Below, piece by piece: positions 18,801-27,336 of a stretch of DNA of 64,000 nt (the stretch's first letter is position 1; each line of letters begins with the position of its first letter). The notes beneath the pieces are model-generated. The model ran no database searches. It had not been told where the DNA came from and saw only the letters and a list, made by a program, of their open reading frames with translations. A program made the position numbers and the translations under genes. This DNA is from Planctomycetota bacterium (lineage in GTDB: Bacteria > Planctomycetota > UBA1135): NCBI GenBank assembly GCA_021776795.1, contig JAJFFC010000014.1:186001-250000 (forward strand), read 5' to 3'.

Positions 18801-19885
18801 GCCAAGGCTTGGCGTTCGCGACCATGTAACCCCATTCCCGGTTCATCGAGCAAAACGGTTTGGCCACTGCGCACTTGGGCAATCCACGAAGATAACTCCA
18901 GGCGCCTGCCCTCTCCGAGAGACAGCGTTCCCAGCGCGCGGTTTGCACTGAGGTGGCCGAGTCCGGTACGTAAAAGCATGCGCAAGCGGCGAGCGGCGGA
19001 ACTGCGGTCACGCTCATCGACCCAAACGCTCCAGTCCTGCAAGGACGCTTGCATCCAGTGTGACCATGGCTCGCCCTCTAGGTAACGATCTTCCAGGTCC
19101 GAGCGACGACTCCAGTCTTGCCAATTGTGGCTCTGATGAACCTGCCCACATTGCGGACATCGCGACGCCGAGGGAATCGCCTGCTCTTTCTCCATCGCGA
19201 CCAGGGTGGCTGGCTCGCCGCGGGCCAGCATGGCGTCCACCGCTTCGCGCCAACGGCGCTCCTGACCTTCGCGCCACTTAAAGCGGTCGATCAACAAGGC
19301 GGCGTTGGGAGGCAAAGTTTCCTGGGCCTCTTCCAAGCGCTGCAATCTTCCATCCAGGCGATAACGCGTCCACCCACCTTGCAACAAGCGGTCCCGCTCC
19401 TGACCGGCGGCTTCGCACAACACTAGAACGGTAGTGCCCTCCTGCCACTGCCCGCTCAATTGCTCGATGTCAGCAGCTAAGGGCGGCCGCCATTGGCTCT
19501 GGCACGAAGTGCAGCGATAACCTCCATTCCGATGCCACGCTTGTTCCAGCAATGGCCATAAATCGAGGGCATCGACCAGAAGAGTGTTGCGACGACCTCT
19601 TGGAATTTCCCCGGCGCCAGCAATCACCGGATGCAAGCCGCGCACTTCGTCGGCCAGGGGGGCCAACCATGCTTCCCCACCGCCCGGCAAGGCCGATGGC
19701 GCTTCGAGCAAACGAAACCGCCGTTTCGAGACCGGGGCCAACAAACCAAACAGCAGGGCACTTTTGCCTGCGCCACTCGCCCCATGCACTGCCGTCCAGG
19801 CACCATGGGGAAGCGCTAAATCCAGATTCCGCAGGTTGCCTGCGCGCGCGCCTCGGATCTGCAGAACACCATCTTGATCGGTCAT
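15836..19885 (-). CDS. long UvrA-like ABC ATPase with a degenerate second UvrA copy
   Basis: UvrA is the damage-sensing dimeric ATPase of nucleotide excision repair. Residues 1-750 form a full UvrA: Walker A GASGAGKS (35-42), Cys pairs at 124/127 and 243/246, DRFKWREGQERR (200-211), signature LSLGEGRR and LLDEPGMGLH (345-354), then Walker A GVSGSGKT (465-472), CxxC pairs at 556/559 and 571/574, LSLGERGRLALARAL and VLDEPCLGLP (664-673). Residues 850-1349 repeat the plan in degenerate form: Cys pairs 863/866, 990/993, 1198/1201, 1217/1220, NEEEQRVARLIG, ILSDQALSGL and LPRGVRMLAPLA, but no Walker A. The ATG overlaps the upstream stop. Confidence 0.85.
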   Translation of the reverse strand: MTDQDGVLQIRGARAGNLRNLDLALPHGAWTAVHGASGAGKSALLFGLLAPVSKRRFRLLEAPSALPGGGEAWLAPLADEVRGLHPVIAGAGEIPRGRRNTLLVDALDLWPLLEQAWHRNGGYRCTSCQSQWRPPLAADIEQLSGQWQEGTTVLVLCEAAGQERDRLLQGGWTRYRLDGRLQRLEEAQETLPPNAALLIDRFKWREGQERRWREAVDAMLARGEPATLVAMEKEQAIPSASRCPQCGQVHQSHNWQDWSRRSDLEDRYLEGEPWSHWMQASLQDWSVWVDERDRSSAARRLRMLLRTGLGHLSANRALGTLSLGEGRRLELSSWIAQVRSGQTVLLDEPGMGLHGRERQALAVLLQELVAQGNTVFTADPAREFLEAAHHWLWLGPGGGPDGGTIVGQGPRASLPQEDWHDEAFLQEHAPAETAEAAVSFANLRHRYVDIPELNLPLGRLVAFCGVSGSGKTTLIEQQLLPSLRGVEGAPEVVGKLPMGGVASLLERALRWSPWSTVATLSGCWAEVRQAFADGEEGRIRGLSAADLVARPRQGACSLCEGHGLDRDGLPCPQCAALGLREDLLALRLRQRSLREWLTTPLHKLEKRLPARGRLRATVRHLIDLGLGERHLGERGRFLSLGERGRLALARALASARRDRPKLFVLDEPCLGLPVQEARKVVALLRRLCREGHSVWVVEHHEYLLRAADYLVELGPGAGKEGGKLVFAGTPEQVLQSSSATGEWLHERRREAPPPPPPRPWQELPSAILEENRSRKGRIRLEEELRRELAMRSPLLQDQSGSDAVNRPAPQLIAVKTENDATAEMTWTPVAWPTAAPSQAQLLEVLGLEESFVGLCQAEATPQCGNCGGAGPWQNLQEAVMSLGDQGTWLFVSPLPESFLAKEEHPSWLRAAGFRRFLRKGKSFRWTRHKEQGLQAGDAVWLEELPLEDPDLVGRLRDLSHQADLLGEGVVQVLSADDPDTLRLEYRMGACRDCARENVTMVSHLGGIRISELREGRMQDLMNVVMAQSKCPEVFQRAQPLLEASSLLAHSADSRWRQWNEEEQRVARLIGLLLFPLEGVAILSDQALSGLSPGMAYRLGQAMVQGPGRFRFTDPEGYLSVATEEDLSLAHFEPPFADAPASFAWQDWCSPPRAEESQNLRHALGVAEDLRQYFLRTEGARLAGWTSRDLDPRYSPLRCTHCKGRGHFAPHPALQVACGHCQGHGWQRTLAAAEDRGLRWPDLGRERIQDLAQFFPESGRLGTVFRAAVHLQLGEFTLDSRLESLPRGVRMLAPLAGSAAILGQMDLAIGLGLPGWTSLEGAEISRTMVKFREYAASFSWRDRHPLLSTN

Positions 19886-20730
19886 GAACGATCGCCCATG
19901 TCGGGCCACTCGGGGCCACGATTGGCGCCAAGTCGTTGACGCATATCTTCCACCACCGGCGCATGACCAGCGAATAGGTTGCCATCGAACACCCAAGAGC
20001 CTTCGCCTCGGAAGGTTTCGACCACGCCGCCCGCTTCTTGCACAAGGAGTCCGCCGGCAGCCACGTCCCAGGGAGATAAATGTAACTCCCAGAAGGCGTC
20101 GAGTTTGCCAGCGGCAACATAGGCCAAATCACAGGCTGCCGACCCCATACGACGAATGCCTCGCTGATGCAGAAACAAGCGCTGAAAGTTCTCCAGGTTA
20201 TTGTCGGCGAGCAAATGACGACGGTACGGAAATCCAGTCGCCAACACCGCCTCTTCGGTAGTCTTCACTGGGCTGACATGTAAACGCCGCTCACCACACC
20301 AAGCTCCGCCACCTCGGTAGGCTACATAGCTTTCTTGCATCCGAGGCAAATGCACCACCGCCAACTCGGGCTGTCCATGCTCATCGAGGCGGGCAATGGA
20401 AACGGCATACATGGGCAGACCGTGCACGAAATTCACGGTGCCATCTAAGGGGTCGATACACCAGCGCGGACCAGAACCCCCTATCCCTGGGTGGCTACCC
20501 GATTCTTCGGCCAGAACGGCCTGGCCAGGAAAAAGCTCTGCCAACCCCGCCAAGATGAGTTTTTCACTGGCGACATCGGCGGCAGTCACCAAATCGCGTG
20601 CAGCACTTTTGTGCCCGACGTCGCTCTGCTCAAGTTGGCCGCTCCAAGACAACAGCACCTCGCCCGCCTGCTCGGCTAGGGCGTGAGCCTGCTCAAGGTC
20701 CTGCTTGAGGGGACGCGTGGACACAGTCAT
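19882..20730 (-). CDS. inositol-monophosphatase family phosphatase
   Basis: This is a Mg-dependent sugar-phosphate phosphatase of the IMPase/CysQ/SuhB superfamily, 282 residues. Metal-site motif A reads WCIDPLDGTVNFVHG (90-104), with EE at 75-76, and motif B reads SPWDVAAGGLLVQEAGG. The true substrate (inositol phosphate, histidinol phosphate, PAP or another) cannot be read from the sequence. Its TGA overlaps the ATG of the UvrA-like gene, so the two are probably cotranslated. In some bacteria SuhB-type proteins also act with RNA polymerase, but nothing here tests that. Confidence 0.88.
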   Translation of the reverse strand: MTVSTRPLKQDLEQAHALAEQAGEVLLSWSGQLEQSDVGHKSAARDLVTAADVASEKLILAGLAELFPGQAVLAEESGSHPGIGGSGPRWCIDPLDGTVNFVHGLPMYAVSIARLDEHGQPELAVVHLPRMQESYVAYRGGGAWCGERRLHVSPVKTTEEAVLATGFPYRRHLLADNNLENFQRLFLHQRGIRRMGSAACDLAYVAAGKLDAFWELHLSPWDVAAGGLLVQEAGGVVETFRGEGSWVFDGNLFAGHAPVVEDMRQRLGANRGPEWPDMGDRS

Positions 20731-20747
20731 GCCCTGTTTTAGCCTGC

Positions 20748-22205
20748 TTAGGAGGCGGCTTCCAGCACTAAGCGCAGTAAGTCTTGGCGAAGCTTGCGAA
20801 AGCGCTTGTTGTTGGTTTGCTTGTTCTTACTGCGGTCAAAATACACCACAAAACTAAACACCAAAACCCGGTCTTCATCATCGAGTACGTAGCCGCTGAG
20901 CGAACTCACGCGCATGATGAATCCGGTTTTGGCGTGCACCCGTTGTGGCTGGAACACGCTTTCCTGAAAGCGCTGCTTGAGACTGCCATCCACGCCGCCG
21001 ATGGGGAGTGAATCGAAGAATACGCGCCCTTCATCTTTGGTCGACATCAGGCGTAGCAGTTGGCACAGGTCTTGCGGCCGCGAAACATTCACGACACGAG
21101 GCCAATCCCGTGCCATGCCAGAGCCATCGGCCAACTGCAGCACGAAATCTACGAGCCCGGCTTCTTTGAGGACCTGGTCGATGACCTCCACGCCGGCTTC
21201 CCAACTTCCTTTTTGGCGGAATTCCTGGCCTAGAGTCAGCAAAAGGACTTCGGCGAGATAGTTATCGCTTTCCTTATTGCAAGCGACGACGACATCGGCC
21301 AAGCTCCAAGCACTTTGCCAATCTAAGATTGGCGTCTGAGTGGTTTGATAGGAGTCGACAAACTCCAGGCTGCCCACTTGGATTCCTCGCTGGCGCAAGC
21401 CTTCCTGCAGCCACAGTCCAGCAAACTGCAGTGGATCGCGCTGAGTAAAAGCCACCTGACTCGGCTTGCCGTTACGAGGACTGCGGATGTGGATTTCACG
21501 TGAATCTTTCCACCATGCGGCAAGACTGCTTCCATTCTCCTGCACCGTTCGCAAGCGGATTGCTGAGCCTATCGCCGGACGCAAAGACGGCGCCTTCGCA
21601 TTCCAAGAAAGCTCGACCATGCCGCCATTCACCGACAAGGAGGAAACCGGCGCGGTGTATTCAAAACTCAGCTGATCCTTCGGCCACAGCGGGTGCGGGC
21701 CATTGGCCTGGAAATAACTACCGTCGATGCTCAGCTTTTTGAGTTTCGTGGTCCCAGAATCTTTCAGACTTTGGGCAAGTCCCGCCAAAAAAGCGTCATC
21801 GGCGTGGTTGCCCGGCAGGTTTCGTAGCGAGGGGTCCCCCCCACCGACCACGATGAGATGATCCTCTTCTAAGAAAGCACGAGTGCGCCAGTGAAAGTCT
21901 TCCCCTAAAGCGAACAGCGCGGCACTGGTGGTCCAAAGCTTAGTATTGGAGGCCAAGGCCATCTCCAGGTCGCCGCGATAATCCGCAACGAGGGTGCCGT
22001 CGAGATCTTCAATCCGAAAGCCGATGTCAATCCCGACTTCACGATCGACGTTCTGCAACATGCGCACCACCTCTTGCTGAAGCTCAGTTTGCGGCAGCTT
22101 GGAAACTTTGGCCTCGACGGCTTCTTGAGCATAGAGAAACGCCGTGCTGGGCATGGCCAGCAAAATCCACAACAAGCCGGCGAGCGTGACCGGCCGCAGG
22201 TTCAT
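20748..22205 (-). CDS. dacB: D-alanyl-D-alanine carboxypeptidase/endopeptidase (PBP4, S13 family)
   Basis: This is a periplasmic penicillin-binding protein that trims D-Ala or cuts peptide cross-links in peptidoglycan. The 485 residues have a signal peptide (about 1-26) and the three active-site motifs SNTK (86-89), SDN (313-315) and KTG (426-428), with the long insert between the first two that typifies PBP4/S13. It starts at an ATG overlapping the TGA of the M28 peptidase gene. The presence of an S13 enzyme implies a peptidoglycan wall. Confidence 0.93.
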   Translation of the reverse strand: MNLRPVTLAGLLWILLAMPSTAFLYAQEAVEAKVSKLPQTELQQEVVRMLQNVDREVGIDIGFRIEDLDGTLVADYRGDLEMALASNTKLWTTSAALFALGEDFHWRTRAFLEEDHLIVVGGGDPSLRNLPGNHADDAFLAGLAQSLKDSGTTKLKKLSIDGSYFQANGPHPLWPKDQLSFEYTAPVSSLSVNGGMVELSWNAKAPSLRPAIGSAIRLRTVQENGSSLAAWWKDSREIHIRSPRNGKPSQVAFTQRDPLQFAGLWLQEGLRQRGIQVGSLEFVDSYQTTQTPILDWQSAWSLADVVVACNKESDNYLAEVLLLTLGQEFRQKGSWEAGVEVIDQVLKEAGLVDFVLQLADGSGMARDWPRVVNVSRPQDLCQLLRLMSTKDEGRVFFDSLPIGGVDGSLKQRFQESVFQPQRVHAKTGFIMRVSSLSGYVLDDEDRVLVFSFVVYFDRSKNKQTNNKRFRKLRQDLLRLVLEAAS

Positions 22206-23830
22206 GGACGTTCGCCCTCGAATGCCAAGACCCAGGCCGTTGCAGCAAACAACTGCGCAATCCGCGCCATTTTCTTGCCATCGATGGATTCGGCGACATC
22301 GCCCACCTTGTGATAAACCTTGTTCTTATTCAGGTCGGCCTCGAAGAAGAACAGCCCCGGAACGCCTTCCTGGTGGAAGCTGTATTGATCACTGCGCGCG
22401 TACAAGTCGCGCCCCTGATCATTATCCATCTTGAGTCGACTGCGGCTGCGTTTGTGCACCTTCTTGATGAAGGACTCCCATTCTGGTCGACTCCACAATC
22501 CACCAATGTTAATGAGGTCATCTTCTCCACGGCCGACCATGTCCATATTCAACATGGCGATAGTATTTTCATGCGGGTACAGCGGATCTTTGCAGTATTC
22601 CTGCGAACCCAACAAGCCAATTTCTTCTCCCGTGAACCACAAGAAGAGAACATCGACCTGCGGCTGGTAGCCCGCAAAGGCTTCGGCCACCTCTAGGAGC
22701 GCAGCGCTTCCGCTGGCGTTGTCATCGGCACCAGGGTGAATCGAAGTACGCAAGGATTCATCGGGCGTGAGCATGTCGAAACCAACATGATCAAGGTGTG
22801 CGCCGAGCACTACCACATTGCCATCGCTCGAGCTTCCGCGAATGACGGCGCCAATGTTGTACGCCTGACGTGAGCCCGAACGCAGCGACACTGTGAAGGA
22901 AACGCGGGCATCAGGGCCAGCCTCGAGCAATTTCGGCTTCAGGCGCTTGTCAATGCTGGCAGCATAGGCATCAAGATCGGTGGCGAAAATCTTCGCGGCA
23001 ATTTCCCGCGAAACCGAAACCACCGGGATTTCCGGCATATTCACAATGCCGGCAATGCCTTGTGGATTGGCCGCGCCACGGGTCACATAAGGCACCATGC
23101 CCGGCAAGGGCAAATTCGGTTCTGGGACCAAGCCAGGGTCGGGTACCAACACCAGGCCGATGCCACCTGCCTCATAAACTGCCTCAGCTTTGCGTTGGAT
23201 CGAAGATTCGCGAGTGGACTCCGGTCCTTCAAAACGCTTGAACTTGCGGTCGTCGGCGCGCGGTTCGCGGGTGAAGGCAAAGACAATCTTGCCTTTGACA
23301 TCGCGTGACTTGATATCGACCCATTTGTCTTTCTTCGAGTCGATGGCATAGCCGACAAATACCGCTTCCCCTTCTGCAGCCAAGGCGGCTGTGCCCAATA
23401 CAGGAACAAAATCTTGCTCTACTTTGGCTGGGTTCACTTCCTCGGTGCGCGAACTCCAATCGAAGGCGCAGTCTTCCCCGGGCACCAAACAACTGAGATT
23501 GATGGGAACTTTGAAACTACCCTTGTCGCCAGCGCCTTCATAACCCAAGGCCGTCAACTCCGCGATCACAAAGTCGGCCGCCTTATCGAAACCAGGAGTC
23601 ATGGTGCCGCGGCCACGCATTTCTGGACCAGCCAAGGTCTGGACTAAGGCATAGCACTCCTTCTCGGTGATGGTTTTGAGTACCTTCTTGAACTCAACCT
23701 TGGGGTCGATGACTTCGGCCGGTGCTTCCTCAGCCCCAGGGTCGGGCTTAGCCTCTTGCGCAACGGCAATCGGCGCAAGCAACCAGGAGGACGCGGCGAA
23801 AAGTAGGAGAAGGCGAAGGGGGGTAATCAT
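22202..23830 (-). CDS. secreted M28-family aminopeptidase with PA domain
   Basis: Family M28 enzymes are two-zinc aminopeptidases. The 542-residue protein has a signal peptide MITPLRLLLLFAASSWLLAP and a PA-like insert between about residues 100 and 290. The zinc and catalytic residues follow in order: GAHLDHVG (His, Asp), GADDNASG (Asp), TGEEIGLLGSQ (catalytic and zinc Glu), LNMDMVGRG (Asp) and a late His in SDQYSFHQEGVP. The ATG at 23828-23830 overlaps the galE stop. An ORF extending to 23914 lacks a signal at its start. It is likely a periplasmic or secreted peptidase that recycles peptides. Confidence 0.92.
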   Translation of the reverse strand: MITPLRLLLLFAASSWLLAPIAVAQEAKPDPGAEEAPAEVIDPKVEFKKVLKTITEKECYALVQTLAGPEMRGRGTMTPGFDKAADFVIAELTALGYEGAGDKGSFKVPINLSCLVPGEDCAFDWSSRTEEVNPAKVEQDFVPVLGTAALAAEGEAVFVGYAIDSKKDKWVDIKSRDVKGKIVFAFTREPRADDRKFKRFEGPESTRESSIQRKAEAVYEAGGIGLVLVPDPGLVPEPNLPLPGMVPYVTRGAANPQGIAGIVNMPEIPVVSVSREIAAKIFATDLDAYAASIDKRLKPKLLEAGPDARVSFTVSLRSGSRQAYNIGAVIRGSSSDGNVVVLGAHLDHVGFDMLTPDESLRTSIHPGADDNASGSAALLEVAEAFAGYQPQVDVLFLWFTGEEIGLLGSQEYCKDPLYPHENTIAMLNMDMVGRGEDDLINIGGLWSRPEWESFIKKVHKRSRSRLKMDNDQGRDLYARSDQYSFHQEGVPGLFFFEADLNKNKVYHKVGDVAESIDGKKMARIAQLFAATAWVLAFEGERP

Positions 23831-24807
23831 GAGCGGTAGCCTTGGGGGTGTTGCGAATGCCAATTCCAGGCGGTTTGCACCAAAGCCAACAAATCGGACT
23901 CTTGCGCTTCCCAACCGAGAATTTCCTTGGCGGCACGCGGGTTGGCCACCAAGTAGGAAGGGTCACCTGGCCGACGCGGGCCGTCCTCGCAGGGTACCGT
24001 CTGCCCGCTGACAGCCTCGACCGCCTGCACCACCTCCTTCACAGAGGCTCCTTGGCCGGTGCCTAGGTTTAGTGCGACCGATTCCCCGCCCTGGCCGAGG
24101 TGCACTAAGGCCGCCTCATGCGCCCGCGCCAAATCGCGGACATGAATATAGTCGCGGACGCAGGTGCCGTCGGGCGTTGGCCAGTCGTTGCCAAAAATAG
24201 TGAGCCCCGGCAGCAAGCCTTGCACTGCTTGAATCGCACGCGGGATGAGATGGTTCTCCGGGTCATGGGCTTCGCCATGGCTGCCATCGGGTTCGGCGCC
24301 GGCGGCGTTGAAATAGCGCAGGGCGACGTAACTCCCTTGGCTGGCAACAGCTCGATCTTGCAGCAATCGTTCGGCCGCCGCCTTGGTCGCGCCGTATGGA
24401 TTCACTGGCCGCAACGGCAGTTGCTCATGCAAAGGGTCTTCGTTGGGCGGTTCTCCATAAGTGGCACAGGTCGAGGAGAACACAAATGGCAAGCCGGGAA
24501 AGGCTTCACACAGATGGAGCACTGGCACCAAGTTAGCGCGCCAATAGCGCAGAGGTTGCTCGACACTTTCGCCAACATAGGCGCGCGCGGCAAAGTGAAT
24601 CAGGCCACCGAACTCTCCCGCCTTGAGGGCAAAGGCCTGAACCGCATCGGCATCGCGTAAATCGAGCTGGTGCATGGCGCCGTCCCAGGCGGCCTGATGC
24701 CCCTCGGAAAGATCGTCAATCACGACGACTTCATGGCCCTGCCGACGCAGGTGTCGTGCCGTTGTTGAGCCGATGTAGCCACAACCGCCTGTCACAAGAA
24801 TGCGCAT
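23827..24807 (-). CDS. galE: UDP-glucose 4-epimerase
   Basis: GalE interconverts UDP-glucose and UDP-galactose (or the N-acetyl forms) with bound NAD, feeding surface polysaccharide synthesis. The 326 residues show the NAD motif GGCGYIGSTTAR (8-19), HFAA, FSSTCATYG, the catalytic NPYGATKAAAE (YxxxK) and DYIHVRDLARAH. I chose the ATG at 24805-24807 because it gives the typical MRILVTGG start. A GTG at 24843 adds 12 non-family residues. It lies in a tight run between a lipoprotein gene and the M28 peptidase. Confidence 0.94.
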   Translation of the reverse strand: MRILVTGGCGYIGSTTARHLRRQGHEVVVIDDLSEGHQAAWDGAMHQLDLRDADAVQAFALKAGEFGGLIHFAARAYVGESVEQPLRYWRANLVPVLHLCEAFPGLPFVFSSTCATYGEPPNEDPLHEQLPLRPVNPYGATKAAAERLLQDRAVASQGSYVALRYFNAAGAEPDGSHGEAHDPENHLIPRAIQAVQGLLPGLTIFGNDWPTPDGTCVRDYIHVRDLARAHEAALVHLGQGGESVALNLGTGQGASVKEVVQAVEAVSGQTVPCEDGPRRPGDPSYLVANPRAAKEILGWEAQESDLLALVQTAWNWHSQHPQGYRS

Positions 24808-24843
24808 GCCCTTAGTTTGGCATTCGCAGCCACTAAGTTCCAC

Positions 24844-26025
24844 TCAGGAGGACTGTTCCTGAGGTGTTGGATCTGCCTGGTTCGAGAGCCAAGCCTGCCA
24901 CTGCCCAAGGATTTTCTGGCGATCTTCTAGGTCTGGATCCAGCCCCAGTCCAAATCGCTGGCCGGTCAGGCTCTCCAGAGCACTCCGAGCGGCGCGGAAG
25001 GCCTCCCGATCCTGTGGATTGAGCGCTTCGACCAGAAAGGGCAAATCTACCCCACCACCAATCTCACCGATGGAGCGCAAACAAGCGCTGCGCACCTGGC
25101 CAGGGATTTCGGGATTGGCGGCGACATCGCGCAATACCGTCGTCCGGCCCTGTGGTGCCCGTGCCCCCAGTTGCTGCGCAGCACGACGGGCCACGCGCGG
25201 GTCGCTATCGCGCAAGGCCATTTCAAAGGTAGGGACGTCGTATTCAAACGGACCTTGCTCGAGGTAGCGGATCGAGGCTAGGCGCTTGTCCGCATCTGGG
25301 TGGTAGCGCAAAACGGCCACCGCATCGCCCACGTTTTGTGGCTCCCCCAATTCGAAGGCGCGCAAGCGAGCCAACACCGCCTCTTCTTCTTCGGCAAGGT
25401 CATATCCAGAAAGCGCCTGCTCTAAAGCAATCGTGGCAGCGCCATAGTCTCCGTTCTTTTCATGCAAGGCCGAGGCACGCTGCCACCACAGCCGGGCATC
25501 ATCTTCGCCTGAGCTCTGTGCAATTTGCTCCGCTAAAGCGGCTGCTCGTGGATAACGCTCCATGCTTTGCAGGATTTCCACTCGCGCCTGATCAAGCAAA
25601 AGCTGGTGCTCCGGGTTCGGCAGGGGGTAATTCAAAATCTCTTCCGCTTCATGCAGGCGGTCGAGTTGCGACAGGTCATCGGCGAGGTCAATCCGCAACC
25701 AGGCATCTTCAGGACGAGTCAATAACAAGCGCCCACGCACCTCGGCAGCTTTGGCCGGGTCGCCTGCGCGCTCGGCATTGGCCGCGCGACGAAACCAAAA
25801 TTCTTCATTGACCAAATCTGGATTATCGACCGCATAGCGATCAAGGTACAGCCCGGCCTCGGCGTAGTTCAGGCGCGACTCCGCCTGGTCTGTCAGGCGC
25901 AACCAATCTTGCCCCTTTACATGGGAGCTATAGGCCATCTCCCCATTCAAGGGGTAAGGCGAAGGGTTGTTGCTGCAACTTGAAGTCAGCAGCAGGCAAA
26001 GCCCGAACAGGAGAGGACGAATCAT
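24844..26025 (-). CDS. TPR/HEAT-repeat lipoprotein
   Basis: The 393-residue protein starts with a lipoprotein signal and lipobox (MIRPLLFGLCLLLTSSC). Residues about 60-230 form TPR-like helical pairs (for example FWFRRAANAERAGDPAKAAEV, LWWQRASALHEKNGDYGAAT). About 250-350 is HEAT-like (FEMALRDSDPRVARRAAQQLG, RSACLRSIGEIGGGVDLPFL). It has no catalytic motif and probably acts as a scaffold in the periplasm. It lies 13 nt after aroA and 36 nt before galE. Architecture resembles the other HEAT lipoproteins in this window but I see no sequence identity that would make them recent paralogues. Confidence 0.85.
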   Translation of the reverse strand: MIRPLLFGLCLLLTSSCSNNPSPYPLNGEMAYSSHVKGQDWLRLTDQAESRLNYAEAGLYLDRYAVDNPDLVNEEFWFRRAANAERAGDPAKAAEVRGRLLLTRPEDAWLRIDLADDLSQLDRLHEAEEILNYPLPNPEHQLLLDQARVEILQSMERYPRAAALAEQIAQSSGEDDARLWWQRASALHEKNGDYGAATIALEQALSGYDLAEEEEAVLARLRAFELGEPQNVGDAVAVLRYHPDADKRLASIRYLEQGPFEYDVPTFEMALRDSDPRVARRAAQQLGARAPQGRTTVLRDVAANPEIPGQVRSACLRSIGEIGGGVDLPFLVEALNPQDREAFRAARSALESLTGQRFGLGLDPDLEDRQKILGQWQAWLSNQADPTPQEQSS

Positions 26026-26038
26026 GATGGGAGCGGCT

Positions 26039-27328
26039 TTAGACCAACCGCGCGCATTGCTCCCAGAAGCTTGGGAAGGACTTGGCGACCACGGTCGGGT
26101 CGTCGAGCGGAAAGCTCCCCCAGACTAACCCAGCGATGCCTGCCGCCATGGCGAGGCGATGGTCCTGAGCGCACGCAAAGGGCTGTCCCGTGGCCATGGC
26201 AACCATATCCCCATCGGTTCCAGGGGTAACCCAGAGGCTGCCGTCCGCCTGTTCACGTAGCACAGCCCCGCCAAGGGCCGCCAGGCGCGCCATACCATCG
26301 AGGCGATCCGATTCCTTGTAGCGCAAACGACCGGGGTTCTGGAAGTGGATTCCCTTGGGAAGCCCTGCCCCGAGCACAGCCAATGCAGGTCCGCAATCCG
26401 GCGCCTGGCCCAAATCAAATTGAAGAGGCTCTGGGCATTGCTGAGGCGAGCGCATCGGAAGCAGTTGATTCCCCTGCACTTGAGGAATGATTTGTAGCAG
26501 CTGTGCTTCTTCGAGCATGCGCAAGGCCGCGGCATCGGGATGCAAGGGGTGAAGGATGCCCCGAACCGTGATTTCTCGTTGCAGCAAGACGCAAGCCACG
26601 GCGAAGAAGATCATGGCCGAGGTATCGGCAGGTAGCGCAAGAGTTTGGCCGCGACCAAAGCCTGCCTGCTGGCGCACTACGACGTCTTCCATGGCAATCA
26701 CCTCAGGCCCGCGAAAGCGTTGCAACCATTCCATCGTCATGCCCAAGTAGCCCTTGGACACGAGCGGCCCCTGCAGGTGGTAGGTCATGTCGCAGTCCCC
26801 TGCAGCCATCCATAACCCAGACAGGAACTGACTGCTGGTTCCCGTCGGCACCACGAGCTCCTGCGATTGCCAACCATTCGCCGTGATTTCCAGACAGTCT
26901 CCCGCGAGTTCCGCATGAGCTCCTAAAGCGGCCAACACCGTAAGCAAATCTTGGTGTGGGCGTTTGGCCAAACTTGGCCCCAGGCGCAGGGAAAAATGTC
27001 CCTTGTGTGCCGCCAGGGCCGGGGCCAAAAAACGTAGGGTGCTGGCTCCCTCGCCAACCATGACTGGAGAGGCTTCGGCGTGGAGCTGGCGCGGCCGGCC
27101 GCCAAGGTTCAGGCATTGGTTCGAAGCAAACGACCACTCCCAACCAAGGGTGCGCAGAGCTTCCAAGAGTTCCTGGGTGTCCTGGCCAATCTCGGCCATT
27201 TGCAGGATGCTTGGTCCTTCCGCCAAAGCCGCCAGCAGCACCGCGCGCTGGGCGCTCGACTTACACACCGGCAAGCGCACAGGCTCTCGCGCGGGGACGA
27301 AATCGGGCTTTGAGGATGGCGGGCGCAT
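26039..27328 (-). CDS. aroA: 3-phosphoshikimate 1-carboxyvinyltransferase (EPSP synthase), divergent
   Basis: EPSP synthase joins PEP and shikimate 3-phosphate in aromatic amino-acid synthesis. The 429 residues show K-S-x-x-x-R near 23-28 (KSSAQRAVLLAA), PTGTSSQFLSGLWMAA, LPADTSAMIFFA, the active-site Asp in PDCGPALAVLGA, RYKESDRLDGMA and DHRLAMA. The usual LGNAGTAMRPL reads VGEGASTLRFL, so the Gly at E. coli position 96 is Ala and Pro101 is Phe. In other EPSP synthases, changes at these positions lower glyphosate binding. The ATG lies 24 nt from the divergent purC. Confidence 0.88.
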   Translation of the reverse strand: MRPPSSKPDFVPAREPVRLPVCKSSAQRAVLLAALAEGPSILQMAEIGQDTQELLEALRTLGWEWSFASNQCLNLGGRPRQLHAEASPVMVGEGASTLRFLAPALAAHKGHFSLRLGPSLAKRPHQDLLTVLAALGAHAELAGDCLEITANGWQSQELVVPTGTSSQFLSGLWMAAGDCDMTYHLQGPLVSKGYLGMTMEWLQRFRGPEVIAMEDVVVRQQAGFGRGQTLALPADTSAMIFFAVACVLLQREITVRGILHPLHPDAAALRMLEEAQLLQIIPQVQGNQLLPMRSPQQCPEPLQFDLGQAPDCGPALAVLGAGLPKGIHFQNPGRLRYKESDRLDGMARLAALGGAVLREQADGSLWVTPGTDGDMVAMATGQPFACAQDHRLAMAAGIAGLVWGSFPLDDPTVVAKSFPSFWEQCARLV

Positions 27329-27336
27329 GGACCTCT

